From contig JAULJL010000021.1 of the NCBI GenBank assembly GCA_030761205.1, positions 13,435,160 through 13,499,159 on the forward strand: DNA of 64,000 nucleotides, read 5' to 3'. The notes under the pieces were generated by a model. That model saw nothing but the letters and a program-made list of their open reading frames with translations. It ran no database searches and was not told the DNA's origin. This DNA is from Fremontodendron californicum (taxonomy: Eukaryota; Streptophyta; Magnoliopsida; Malvales; Malvaceae). This document shows positions 35,884 to 45,462 of this stretch, one piece after another. Position 1 is the first letter of the stretch; every line of letters starts with the position of its first letter. Both the position numbers and the translations under genes were made by a program.

Positions 35884-37876
35884 TGATAACTCGTATAATT
35901 ATATAGTTTTTAGTTATGTTTTATTAATGTTTTGTGTCAAATACGAGTTATTATTGTTTAGTCTAATTGTGTTTATGATCTTTTATATTTTTATGTATTT
36001 TGGTGTTTTTCACAAGTTTCTTTGAGTGATTTCAGATTACTAGAATTAGGGGCAAATCCAGTTCAGTTTCAGTTCCGACACCTTTTGCCATATCAGCTAT
36101 ATCTCGAGTTTCACTGAAGCAATAAGGCTGAAATTTGTAGCCATGCAAAGCTAAGAGGCATATCTATCTTTTTCATGTTTTACACTTCTTAAAACGGAGT
36201 CGTTTTCCCTAGCGAAATCGACCATCAAGGTGGCTGATGTGCAATGACGTCTGTGCTGACATGTTTTCGTATTATGCCCATATCTTCTTATCCACATCAG
36301 CAAATGAGCTGATTCCAACGGCTATGGTTCCGTAACTGATAGGGGAACCTTTGTCTAGAAGACCATGTGATCAGATCAGGCCTCCAATATTGAAGAAATC
36401 GACCATCAAGGTGGCTGATGTGCAATGACGTCTGTGCTGACATGTGTTCGTATTTTGCCCATATCTGCTTAACCACATCCGCAAATGAGCTGATTCCAAC
36501 GGCTATGGTTCCGTAACTGATAGGGGAACCTTTTTCTAGAAGACCATGTGATCAGATCAGGCCTCCAAAATTGACGAAATCGACCATCAAGTTGGCTGAT
36601 CAAAATCATCATATACCTACCTTTGAAATTTGTAAAGCTTGTCTCTTGTCATTTAGCCCTCCAAAATGTGTATAAATAGAGGGCCTTGGATGATTGTAAG
36701 GGATCATATTGTACATAGGTAGGATATTAGCCATTTTAATAAAATTCTCTAAGTTTTCTTCTTCTTTCTTTTCTCTAGTTTTCTTTCTTTTCTCTAGTTT
36801 TCTTTTTCTTTAGAGAGAGCAAGAGGTTGGATAATTAATATTCTTCCTCTTCTTCTTTCTTTCTTTTATTTTCTTCTTAGATTTTCTTTAATTTTATGTT
36901 TATGTTTATAATGCCTATGCTAGGCTAAACTTCTATTTGGTTAAGGGTGATTTCAAAGCCCTAGACATGTTTTGTGATTGATTTTCAGATTCTATCTATC
37001 ATTAATTTTCTATCAAAGTTGCTTATGTTCTTCTACAAGAATTGTTCATGATGTTGTCTAGATTTATTTAGGTGTACAACTAGATAGATCTTGATAATTA
37101 TCTATTGCTAGTTTAGGAGTCTTGATCCGTGTAATTGTCTTGATTTCCTATTCATAAGTGGCAATTTGTGATTAATGATTATGGTCAAGTTTTCAATAAT
37201 TGCAAAGTGGAACATAACCTAAGTTGAACAATCCGAGCTTATGTGTTTGTTTCTTAGATCAACCTATCTTTCTCATCATAAAGCTGCCATTAAATTGAAT
37301 TTAGAGAGCTTATTCTAGGTTGTTTAATGGTTAGAGATTAAATAGAGAGCTTGTTCTATTTAACGACAAACTAAGGAAAGATTGGGGTAACAGAGCTTGT
37401 TGTTATCTACGGTTGTTAACTTTGATAGTTGGTTGATATTGATAGATCTGAAATTGATTCTTAATGATGTCTAGTGGTGGAGAATGAAACCTTAACCATA
37501 TTTTTCATATTTGATTCTTCTTAGTATATTTATTTTTATTGGCTGGTTATACCGCCTAATTTGTATATTAACTTTGTTTTATTTTTATTGGCTGGTTATA
37601 CCGCCTAATTTAGTATATATATTTTTATTGGCTGGTTATACCGCCTAATTTAGTATATATATTTTTATTGGCTGGTTATACCGCCTTGCATCTTATTCTT
37701 ATTATTTACTTTAGTTTAAATCTGGCTTCAAAAACCCCTTTTATTTTATTGTTCTTGAATTTAAGTTTTAAACTATTAACTTATAAACTAAAACCCAATC
37801 CCTGAGGACTCGACCCTTGCTAACTACTATACTTACAATTTATCTTTTTAGTGCAAGGTTAAATAAGATACACTCT
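35884..37876 (+). repeat. LTR1 (outer left LTR) of the nested element
   Basis: TATA box TATAAATA at 36671-36678 and AATAAA at about 36738. Two copies of a 181-bp unit start at 36219 and 36400. The last 13 bases and part of the spacer before the primer site are deleted. Restoring those 13 positions gives 2006 bp, the exact length of LTR3. Confidence 0.92.
37540..37695 (+). repeat. Minisatellite of about 40 bp with hairpin GGCTGGTTATACCGCC, four copies, LTR1
   Basis: TTTTTATTGGCTGGTTATAC then CGCCTAATTTAGTATATATA repeated about four times. The same array is in LTR2 (twice, 44570-44725 and 44937-45095) and LTR3 (52061-52217). GGCtGGT and ACCGCC can pair. Confidence 0.9.
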
Positions 37877-37878
37877 CT

Positions 37879-37896
37879 TGGCGCCGTTGCCGGGGA
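37879..37896 (+). other. Primer-binding site, body A
   Basis: TGGCGCCGTTGCCGGGGA, which as far as I recall is complementary to the 3' end of plant tRNA-Asp and is common in Athila-like elements. Confidence 0.8.
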
Positions 37897-38014
37897 TTGT
37901 TTTCTTTAGTTTATTTGTTACTTGGTTTATTCTTATTTTCAGTTCTAATTAGTTCTATTTTCTTGTACATACAAGTTTTTCTTATCAAATTTTGAAAAAA
38001 AAAAAAAAAAAACG

Positions 38015-38953
38015 ATGGAATTGAGCAATCTAACACTTGAAGAGTTGGTGGCATACATGAACATGGAGAATCAACAAGCCAATCTCACCTTCCCAGTTCA
38101 ACAATTGGCCATGGGAGGATGTCAAGGCCATCAAGTGTTCCAAGACCAACAGTATGATCATTACTCAAACACTTACCATGAAGGATGGTGGGATCATACT
38201 AATTATGGCTACTCGAAAAATTACCAAGAAGTAGATCCTTATGCCAATTACACTCATCCATCTAGCTTCAATCAATCATGGTCCCAAGAACCAGATCTTT
38301 TTCAACCACCACATATGACTCAAAACTCAGGTACTTCTTTAGAAGATCTTGTCTATTCTCTTGTTACTGATACATTGCAATTTCAACAGGAAATAAGGGC
38401 AAGCATCCAGAGTTTGGAAAAGCAAATGAGCCAATTGGCTAGTAGTATGGTGGGATGGGTAGCACAAAGATCTGAAGAACTCTCTGCCCAAACTATGATT
38501 AACCCAAAGGAGAATGCTACTATTGTGACCTTGAGGAATGAGGAACAAGATGAGGATAAGACAAAATTAGAGATGAATTCTATTCTTGCGGATAATGAAG
38601 CCAATGATCCAAATAAGAGTATTTCAGCACCTGAGGTAACGTTTGAGATTCCAATTTTTACTAATGTTTCTTCTCCACCTTTTCCTAGTAGATTCGCAAA
38701 GTTCAAGGAGGATGAACATGAACAAGATACGCTGGAAACCTTAAACAGTTTGTTTGTGGATGTCATTCAACAAGTACCAAAAGATGCATCATTCCTCGAT
38801 GAGATATGCACCACCAAGGATGATGGAATAATACTTGTAATGGAGAATACATCCACTGTTGTGCAAAGAAAGCTACCTCTCAAACGCATAAATTTGGGAA
38901 ATTTCATGTATGAGCCTGACAAGCCTAAAAAGCCAAGAAAGGGTGTTGGTTAG
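38015..38953 (+). CDS. Athila-like gag fragment, body A
   Basis: 312 residues, open from ATG to TAG. The N-terminal part is rich in N, Q, Y, H and W. Residues about 108-175 form a likely coiled coil (LQFQQEIRASIQSLEKQMSQ) followed by NPKENATIVTLRNEE. A later PPFPSRFAKFKE segment and a DVIQQVPKDASFLDEICT segment match the region between gag and protease in Athila-like elements (family knowledge). The front of gag, the zinc knuckle and all of pol are missing. It may bind element RNA or particles made by a helper element, or be a passive remnant. First ORF after the primer site, so it would be translated from the full-length LTR transcript. Confidence 0.8.
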   Translation: MELSNLTLEELVAYMNMENQQANLTFPVQQLAMGGCQGHQVFQDQQYDHYSNTYHEGWWDHTNYGYSKNYQEVDPYANYTHPSSFNQSWSQEPDLFQPPHMTQNSGTSLEDLVYSLVTDTLQFQQEIRASIQSLEKQMSQLASSMVGWVAQRSEELSAQTMINPKENATIVTLRNEEQDEDKTKLEMNSILADNEANDPNKSISAPEVTFEIPIFTNVSSPPFPSRFAKFKEDEHEQDTLETLNSLFVDVIQQVPKDASFLDEICTTKDDGIILVMENTSTVVQRKLPLKRINLGNFMYEPDKPKKPRKGVG

Positions 38954-39429
38954 ATTCAAAACACTAACTCAAGTGTTAATTGGGAAGGCAGCCCAATTAA
39001 AGATGAAATTGCCAACCTTCCATATTCAGATTTGCTTTCTCTTTCTCTTTCTTTTCCTTTTTCTTTTATTATTTTTATTGTTTTTATTTTTATTTCTTAT
39101 GTTTCTTTGTTAATTGTGTTTACTGTTTTTAAGTTCATTTAGGCTGCATAAGTTTCTTTTGTTTAATAGTTCTTTTCTCTTATAATTCTTTCATTTGGGA
39201 TTAATAGCATTACATTAATGACAATGTAAGAATTATGTGTGGGGGGAAGAATTTAGGATTTTATTTAGAGTGTTTTGTTTTTGAGTCTTTTTATGTTGTT
39301 TTTCTTTCTGATCCTTGTTTTGAAAATAACTAGATGTAAATATAATTTTTATTTTTTTTACCCCGGTTAAATGGCGGATAACGGTACTCCATGATTATTT
39401 AAATCGGTTCCATCAGCTACCCACAAAAC

Positions 39430-39490
39430 TGATATTGTATATAAATTTCTCTTCCAATTTCTCTTTCAATTTTTTTCATTTTTTTTCAGG
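39430..39490 (+). promoter_or_regulatory. TATA-like box and splice-acceptor-like tract before the virus-like ORF, body A
   Basis: TATATAAAT at 39438-39446, a pyrimidine-rich stretch, and TTTTTTTCAG ending one or two bases before the ATG at 39491. Either a local promoter or a 3' splice site could deliver this ORF. Body B keeps both (TATATAAAT 46855-46863). Confidence 0.5.
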
Positions 39491-40027
39491 ATGGATGATA
39501 TTCTCACAAGATTGCAGAAACGATTTCCTCCTTTTCCTCGAAATATTTTACTGAAGCTTTACCAAGTTCGACTTGAAAGATTAAGAATGCTTATGCACAA
39601 AGGGATTCCTGATGACATACGTTGGATAATTGAAGCCAAGGTACGTGAAGATGAATATCTTCCTGTTTTGCATTTACCAGGTACAGGTAGAAGCACTTTT
39701 GCAAAGAAGCGACGAGCAAAGCGCATGAGTTCAAATTGCCACAAATGTGCACGATGGACGTGTAACGGTAAATGTCGTTCAATTGGGATTCCGTCCTCTA
39801 ATCGAGATGATAAAATTGAATTCATTAAGGATGGACTGAGTAAGGAGAATTTGGGTAATATCCAACTTTCTCTTGAGACGCATCCTAGTGGAGATGTACA
39901 AAGAGAAATTCTTGATTTATGGCCGCAATTCCAAAGGGAATGGCAACATCTTGGGAATCTGATGTTAAAAGACCCTGTTTGCCAGCTTGTAAGAAAACTG
40001 GATGGGAAGCATATCCTCGACTCATAG
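39491..40027 (+). CDS. Basic zinc-finger protein resembling plant-virus nucleic-acid-binding protein, body A
   Basis: 178 residues, complete ORF. An N-terminal helical part (1-55) is followed by a basic stretch, GRSTFAKKRRAKR at 66-78, then C83-x2-C86-x4-C91-x3-C95, then SIGIPSSNRDDKIEFIKDG at 98-115 and a C-terminal tail. A lysine/arginine block directly before a four-cysteine finger, followed by this type of segment, is the layout of the cysteine-rich nucleic-acid-binding proteins of carlaviruses and relatives (Betaflexiviridae). In those viruses the protein binds nucleic acid, can enter the nucleus and affects silencing and host transcription (family knowledge). It is not a gag zinc knuckle (wrong Cys/His pattern). 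The N- and C-terminal parts are longer than usual for the viral family. An origin from a virus is an inference that needs a profile search. Confidence 0.65.
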   Translation: MDDILTRLQKRFPPFPRNILLKLYQVRLERLRMLMHKGIPDDIRWIIEAKVREDEYLPVLHLPGTGRSTFAKKRRAKRMSSNCHKCARWTCNGKCRSIGIPSSNRDDKIEFIKDGLSKENLGNIQLSLETHPSGDVQREILDLWPQFQREWQHLGNLMLKDPVCQLVRKLDGKHILDS

Positions 40028-40334
40028 AAGGCGTTTAAGCCGTTTCTGGACGTAAAACCAGAGGAAGATGTGAGCCACAATCACAACTACAATAAATGAC
40101 TTCTCAGCTTTTGGTTTGATTTGCAATAACTTTATTTTGGTTTAATTTACGTGTTGTTCGATTTGTGTAATTATTCTCGTTTTTTTTTATTTGTCTTTTA
40201 CGGTTGATTTTTTCTTCTCTTTTTGATTTTCTTCCTGAAATCACGCAAAAATCTTTTGTTAGGTTAACATTTTCTTCTGACAGGTCAGATACACTTTCGG
40301 CGACATTATTACTCTTGTCTGATTCACTACTCAG

Positions 40335-40388
40335 TCCTCTATATATTACACCATGTACTCATTCTCTTTCAGGCACTCGAAAAAAAAA
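40335..40388 (+). promoter_or_regulatory. TATA-like box and splice-acceptor-like tract before LOG, body A
   Basis: TATATATT at 40340-40347, then CTCATTCTCTTTCAG ending at 40372, then a 16-base leader to the ATG at 40389. Body B has TATATATT (47757-47764) and TTCTCTTTTAG. A further acceptor-like TTTTCTTCTGACAG lies near 40270-40283. Confidence 0.5.
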
Positions 40389-41036
40389 ATGGAAAGTACT
40401 TCGTCCCAGCGCATTAAAAAAATTTGTGTCTTTGGAGGTGCTTATCCAGGGAAAAATAACATATTCGCTGATGAAGCCATAAGAGTTGGAGTAATACTTG
40501 CCCAACAAAAGATCCACTTGATTTATGGAGGCGGTAGTACGGGTTTAATGGGAGCAGTCGCTACAGCAGCACACGCCGGAGGAAGTCCAGTTCTAGGAAT
40601 CGTGCCAAAACTATTCACAAGTTTTTGTGGACCTACCGTGGGTAAGGAAATACAAGTCTGGAGTATCCCTGAACGGATGACAATCATGTACCATTCTGCC
40701 GATGCATTCATTGCTTTACCAGGAGGTCTGGGTACATTGGAAGAAATAGCTTGCGTGGCTTCTTGGTCATCTTTGGTCACAAATAAGAAACCCATTGGTT
40801 TGCTTAATATTAATGGTTATTTTAGTAATTTGCTTTCATATTTAGATAATGCTGTGGATAATGGATTCATGTTTTCAGAGGCAAGGAGAACCATAATTTA
40901 TGCTACAACCATTGAAGATTTACTTAAAAAGCTCCAAGCTTATGAGTATTTATCTGCTACGGTTGTTTCGCAAACGCTCGGAAAAAGAAAAAGAGATATG
41001 GACGAGCAAGGAGTGGATTGCACTTTGTCTTTGTGA
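40389..41036 (+). CDS. LOG: LONELY GUY-type cytokinin riboside 5'-monophosphate phosphoribohydrolase, body A
   Basis: 215 residues, complete and without introns, whereas plant LOG genes have several. LOG removes ribose 5-phosphate from cytokinin nucleotides to give active free cytokinins. Visible motifs: VFGGAYPGKN (14-23), YGGGSTGLMG (46-55), then AGGSPVLGIVPK, ERMTIMYHSADAFIALPGG and the family signature PGGLGTLEE (111-119), then KPIGLLNINGYF. Length fits the family. Odd points: M97 where the family usually has K after the conserved Arg, a divergent stretch after TLEE, and a C-terminal KRKR likely to act as a nuclear-targeting type cluster. Carried inside a retrotransposon with its own TATA-like sequence. 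Enzyme activity is not shown by the sequence, but the key signature is intact. Confidence 0.9.
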   Translation: MESTSSQRIKKICVFGGAYPGKNNIFADEAIRVGVILAQQKIHLIYGGGSTGLMGAVATAAHAGGSPVLGIVPKLFTSFCGPTVGKEIQVWSIPERMTIMYHSADAFIALPGGLGTLEEIACVASWSSLVTNKKPIGLLNINGYFSNLLSYLDNAVDNGFMFSEARRTIIYATTIEDLLKKLQAYEYLSATVVSQTLGKRKRDMDEQGVDCTLSL

Positions 41037-43054
41037 CATTATCTAACATTTTGTTTGTTGTGTCTCAGTTATAATAAGTGGTTAGCAACCTCTACAGGTA
41101 ATATCTCCTAAATTTTACCTTCTTAAAAATAAAAAAAAAAGTTTGTTGTGTTTTAAGCAATTTAGAAGTATTCATTCTGAACAAGGTCTGAGTAAGGGAG
41201 ACTTGAGACATACCTTGTCAGTTTGATTTCTTCTTTTCAAAACAAAAAAAAAAAGTTTGTTGTGTTTTAAGCAATTTAGAAGTATTCATTCTGAACAAGG
41301 TCTCAGTAAGGGAGACTTGAGACATACCTTGTCAGTTTGATTTTAATCTTTTTATGTTTACTTGTTAATTTTTGTTTAGTATTTTAGGATTATTTAGGTT
41401 GCATGAGTTTGTTTTGTTTTGAGTCTTAGTTGTTCCTATTCTTATGTTATTAGTTCTTTTCTCTTACACATGATTCTTTCATTTGGGTTAATAGACTTAC
41501 ATTGAGGACAATGTAAGAATTAAGTGTGGGGGGAATGATTTAGGATTTCGTTTATTTTTGTCTACTATTTTTTTTATGAGTCTTTATTATTATTTATTAT
41601 TTTTTTTAGTGTGTTTTAGTTCCTTTTTAATACAATGATGAGATATGAATTGCATAAGTGAGAAGATTTTCATGAGAATTGAGCTTGATGTCAACCTTTT
41701 TATGAGCCAATGTTAATATGATATGTTGATTGAGAAAGAAGCATGTTTAGACTTAATCTGACTTGTATAATCATCCTTGTGAGTTTTTGAGCCTATAATG
41801 ATTGATGCATTATACAAATCAATCTAATTTCTTTCTTGAGTGCTCTTATGATTACATGATTCTCTAGAACTTGCTTTAAACCGTTTGAGACTATATTGAT
41901 ACATGTGACAACATGAATATGATAGAGGCATTAGGATTATAACCAGAGCCAAACAGCCATCCATTATTAATGTTCTAAGAGAACATCCCCACTAGTGAGC
42001 CAATTTGAGCCTACATTAAATATGCTGTTTTATTGGTAACCACAACTTACACCTAGCCTAAATATACTTATATCCTTACCCTTGTTCTAAAGATGGATTA
42101 TATATTTTGAGACATATTGCAAAAAAACAAGGGATATTTTTAGTTGAAAATTTGGGTTAGAAACAAGAAATAAGTGTGGGGGGAAAAGAAAAGTCAAGAG
42201 AAAAAGAAATGGAATACTGGCAAATACATTCCTATGTAAAAAAAAAAAAATTATGAATCATCTCTTGAATTTGTGGAAAAAAGAAAAAGATGTTACAAAG
42301 TCGTTTAGAATGAAGAAAAGGCCCAACATAAATATCCGGCCTAGGTGACTATGTACTTGTAAAAAGTTTTGAGAAGTTTCTTTGTATGATCTTTTTATGT
42401 CTCTAAACTTTATGAACTCTTTGGAACCTTTGTGATATCTTTATCCTTTTGTTCTTCAACCACATTACAAACCCCTTGGCCCCATTACAACCTTGATTAA
42501 AGACCTCTTGATTCATGAAGTTGTATGATCTAAATAGTGGAGAATAGGTGGACAAGCAAGAATATGGTAGAACTGTTTTCATGAGATTGATTGAGTGTAA
42601 ACACTTCACCACTACTTTAAAGAGTGAAAATCATGAGGGTATCCCATGTGAGAAGTTGAGATTAAATTTGAACATGCACTATTTTGATTGAGATATGTTA
42701 TGTTAATATTGGCTTAACTCAAACAATTTACATTCAAGCATGATTTTTTGTGAAATTCTTTAAGCTATTGATTAGTTTATAAGACTTGTTCAAATATTGT
42801 ATCTAATTTGTATTGAAAGGATTAGGAGTAAATATTTTTAGTATATGCAGTTTATTTATATTTTAGTTTTTCAATGTTTGTGGGTATCGTTCTAGTAAAC
42901 CCTCACGAGACTAAACTCGTCCACTAGGGACAGCTAGGGGTTTAAAGGCTTGTGTCACATGCTAAGTGCCACCGTGATTTCCTACGAAAATGGATTAGAT
43001 TAGATTTTCTTATTTTATTTTTATTGAGTCGTTGCTAGGGACTAGCAACAATCT
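41037..43054 (+). other. 3' non-coding region of body A
   Basis: No ORF. Holds a roughly 117-bp tandem duplication (about 41130-41342; single in body B) and internal purine tracts AAGTGTGGGGGGA near 41522 and 42172 (another near 39237 after gag), each like the real polypurine tract. The short - strand ORF at 42403-42612 is not supported. Confidence 0.75.
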
Positions 43055-43067
43055 AAGTGTGGGGGTG
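43055..43067 (+). other. Polypurine tract before LTR2
   Basis: AAGTGTGGGGGTG, ending exactly where LTR2 starts with TGATAACTCG. Confidence 0.85.
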
Positions 43068-45295
43068 TGATAACTCGTATAATTATATAGTTTTTAGTTA
43101 TGTTTTATTAATGTTTTGTGTCAAATACGAGTTATTATTGTTTAGTCTAATTGTGTTTATGATCTTTTATATTTTTATGTATTTTGGTGTTTTTCACAAG
43201 TTTCTTTGAGTGATTTCAGATTACTAGAATTAAGGGCAAATCCAGTTCAGTTTCAGTTCCGACACCTTTTGCCATATCAGCTATATCTGGAGTTTCACTG
43301 AAGCAATAAGGCTGAACTTTGTAGCAGTGCAAAGCTAAGAGGCATATCTATCTTTTTCATGTTTTACACTTCTTGAAACGGAGTCGTTTTCCCTAGCGAA
43401 ATCGACCATCAAGTTGGCTGATGTGCAATGATGTCTGTGCTGACCTATTTTCGTATTTTGCCCATATCTGCTTATCCCCATCAGCAAATGAGCTGATTCC
43501 AATGGCTATGGATCCGTAACTGATAGGGGAACATTTGTCTAGAAGACCATGTGATCAGATAAAGCCTCCAATATTGACGAAATCGACCATCAAGTTGGCT
43601 GATCAAAATCGTCATATACCTACCTTTGAAATTTGTAAAGCTTGTCTCTTGTCATTTAGCCCTCCAAAATGTGTATAAATAGAGGGCCTTGGATGATTGT
43701 AAGGGATCATATTGTACATAGGTAGGATATTAGCCATTTTAATAAAATTCTCTAAGTTTTCTTCTTCTTTCTTTTCTCTAGTTTTCTTTCTTTTCTCTAG
43801 TTTTCTTTTTCTTTAGAGAGAGCAAGAGGTTGGATAATTAATATTCTTCCTCTTCTTCTTTCTTTCTTTTATTTTCTTCTTAGATTTTCTTTAATTTTAT
43901 GTTTATGTTTACAATGCCTATGCTAGGCTAAACTTCTATTTGGTTAAGGGTGATTTCAAAGCCCTAGACATGTTTTGTGATTGATTTTCAGATTCTATCT
44001 ATCATTAATTTTCTATCAAAGTTGCTTATGTTCTTCTACAAGAATTGTTCATGATGTTGTCTTGATTTATTTAGGTGTACAACTAGATAGATCTTGATAA
44101 TTATCTATTGCTAGTTTAGGAGTCTTGATCCGTGTAATTGTCTTGATTTCCTATTCATAAGTGGCAATTTGTGATTAATGATTATGGTCAAGTTTTCAAT
44201 AATTGCAAAGTGGAACATAACCTAAGTTGAACAATCCGAGCTTATGTGTTTGTTGCTTAGATCAACCTATCTTTCTCATCATAAAGCTGCCATTAAATTG
44301 AATTTAGAGAGCTTATTCTAGGTTGTTTAATGGTTAGAGATTAAATAGAGAGCTTGTTCTATTTAACGACAAACTAAGGAAAGATTGGGGTAACAGAGCT
44401 TGTTGTTATCTACGGTTGTTAACTTTGATAGTTGGTTGATATTGATAGATCTGAAATTGATTCTTAATGATGTCTAGTGGTGGAGAATGAAACCTTAACC
44501 ATATTTTTCATATTTGATTCTTCTTACTTATTTGTTTTCTTACTTTTAGTTTGCTTATTTTTTATATTTATTTTTATTGGCTGGTTATACCGCCTAATTT
44601 GTATATTAACTTTGTTTTATTTTTATTGGCCGGTTATACCGCCTAATTTAGTATATATATTTTTATTGGCTGGTTATACCGCCTAATTTAGTATATATAT
44701 TTTTATTGGCTGGTTATACCGCCTTGCATCTTATTCTTATTATTTACTTTAGTTTAAATCTGGCTTCAAAAACCCCTTTTCTTTTATTGTTCTTGAATTT
44801 AAGTTTTAAACTATTAACTTATAAACTAAAACCCAATCCCTGAGGACTCGACCCTTGCTAACTACTATACTTACAATTTATCTTTTTAGTGCAAGGTTAA
44901 ATAAGATACACTCTTTTGGGAGCATCAAATTTTTGGTATTTTTATTGGCTGGTTATACCGCCTAATTTGTATATTAACTTTGTTTTATTTTTATTGGCTG
45001 GTTATACCGCCTAATTTAGTATATATATTTTTATTGGCTGGTTATACCGCCTAATTTAGTATATATATTTTTATTGGCTGGTTATACCGCCTTGCATCTT
45101 ATTCTTATTATTTACTTTAGTTTAAATCTGGCTTCAAAAACCCCTTTTATTTTATTGTTCTTGAATTTAAGTTTTAAACTATTAACTTATAAACTAAAAC
45201 CCAATCCCTGAGGACTCGACCCTTGCTAACTACTATACTTACAATTTATCTTTTTAGTGCAAGGTTAAATAAGATACACTCTTTTGGGTGCATCA
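43068..45295 (+). repeat. LTR2 (middle LTR) of the nested element
   Basis: 2228 bp. Has only one 181-bp unit (43403-43583). Carries an extra tandem copy of its last about 360 bp (about 44575-44937 and 44938-45295); the inner copy ends GGGAGCATCAAATTTTTGG, which runs past the LTR end into the start of the primer site. TATA box 43674-43681. Confidence 0.92.
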
Positions 45296-45301
45296 AATTT
45301 T

Positions 45302-45319
45302 TGGCGCCGTTGCCGGGGA
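45302..45319 (+). other. Primer-binding site, body B
   Basis: Same 18-base site, separated from the LTR2 end by six bases (AATTTT). Confidence 0.8.
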
Positions 45320-45462
45320 TTGTTTTCTTTAGTTTATTTGTTACTTGGTTTATTCTTATTTTCAGTTCTAATGAGTTTTGTTTTCTTGTACATACGGGTT
45401 TTTCTTACCAAATTTTGAAAAGAAAAAAAATAAAAAAAAAAAGAAAAAATAAAAAAAAAATG

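Noticed and set aside
39491..40027. Gag zinc knuckle as an explanation for the four-cysteine ORF
   Set aside because: A zinc knuckle is C-x2-C-x4-H-x4-C; here all four ligands are Cys with different spacing and a basic block in front, and gag lies upstream as a separate ORF.
39559..40080. 173-residue - strand ORF, repeated at 46977-47498
   Set aside because: Antisense shadow of the virus-like zinc-finger ORF; no recognisable domain.
40523..40795. - strand ORF in LOG, repeated at 47944-48216
   Set aside because: Antisense shadow of the LOG coding frame.
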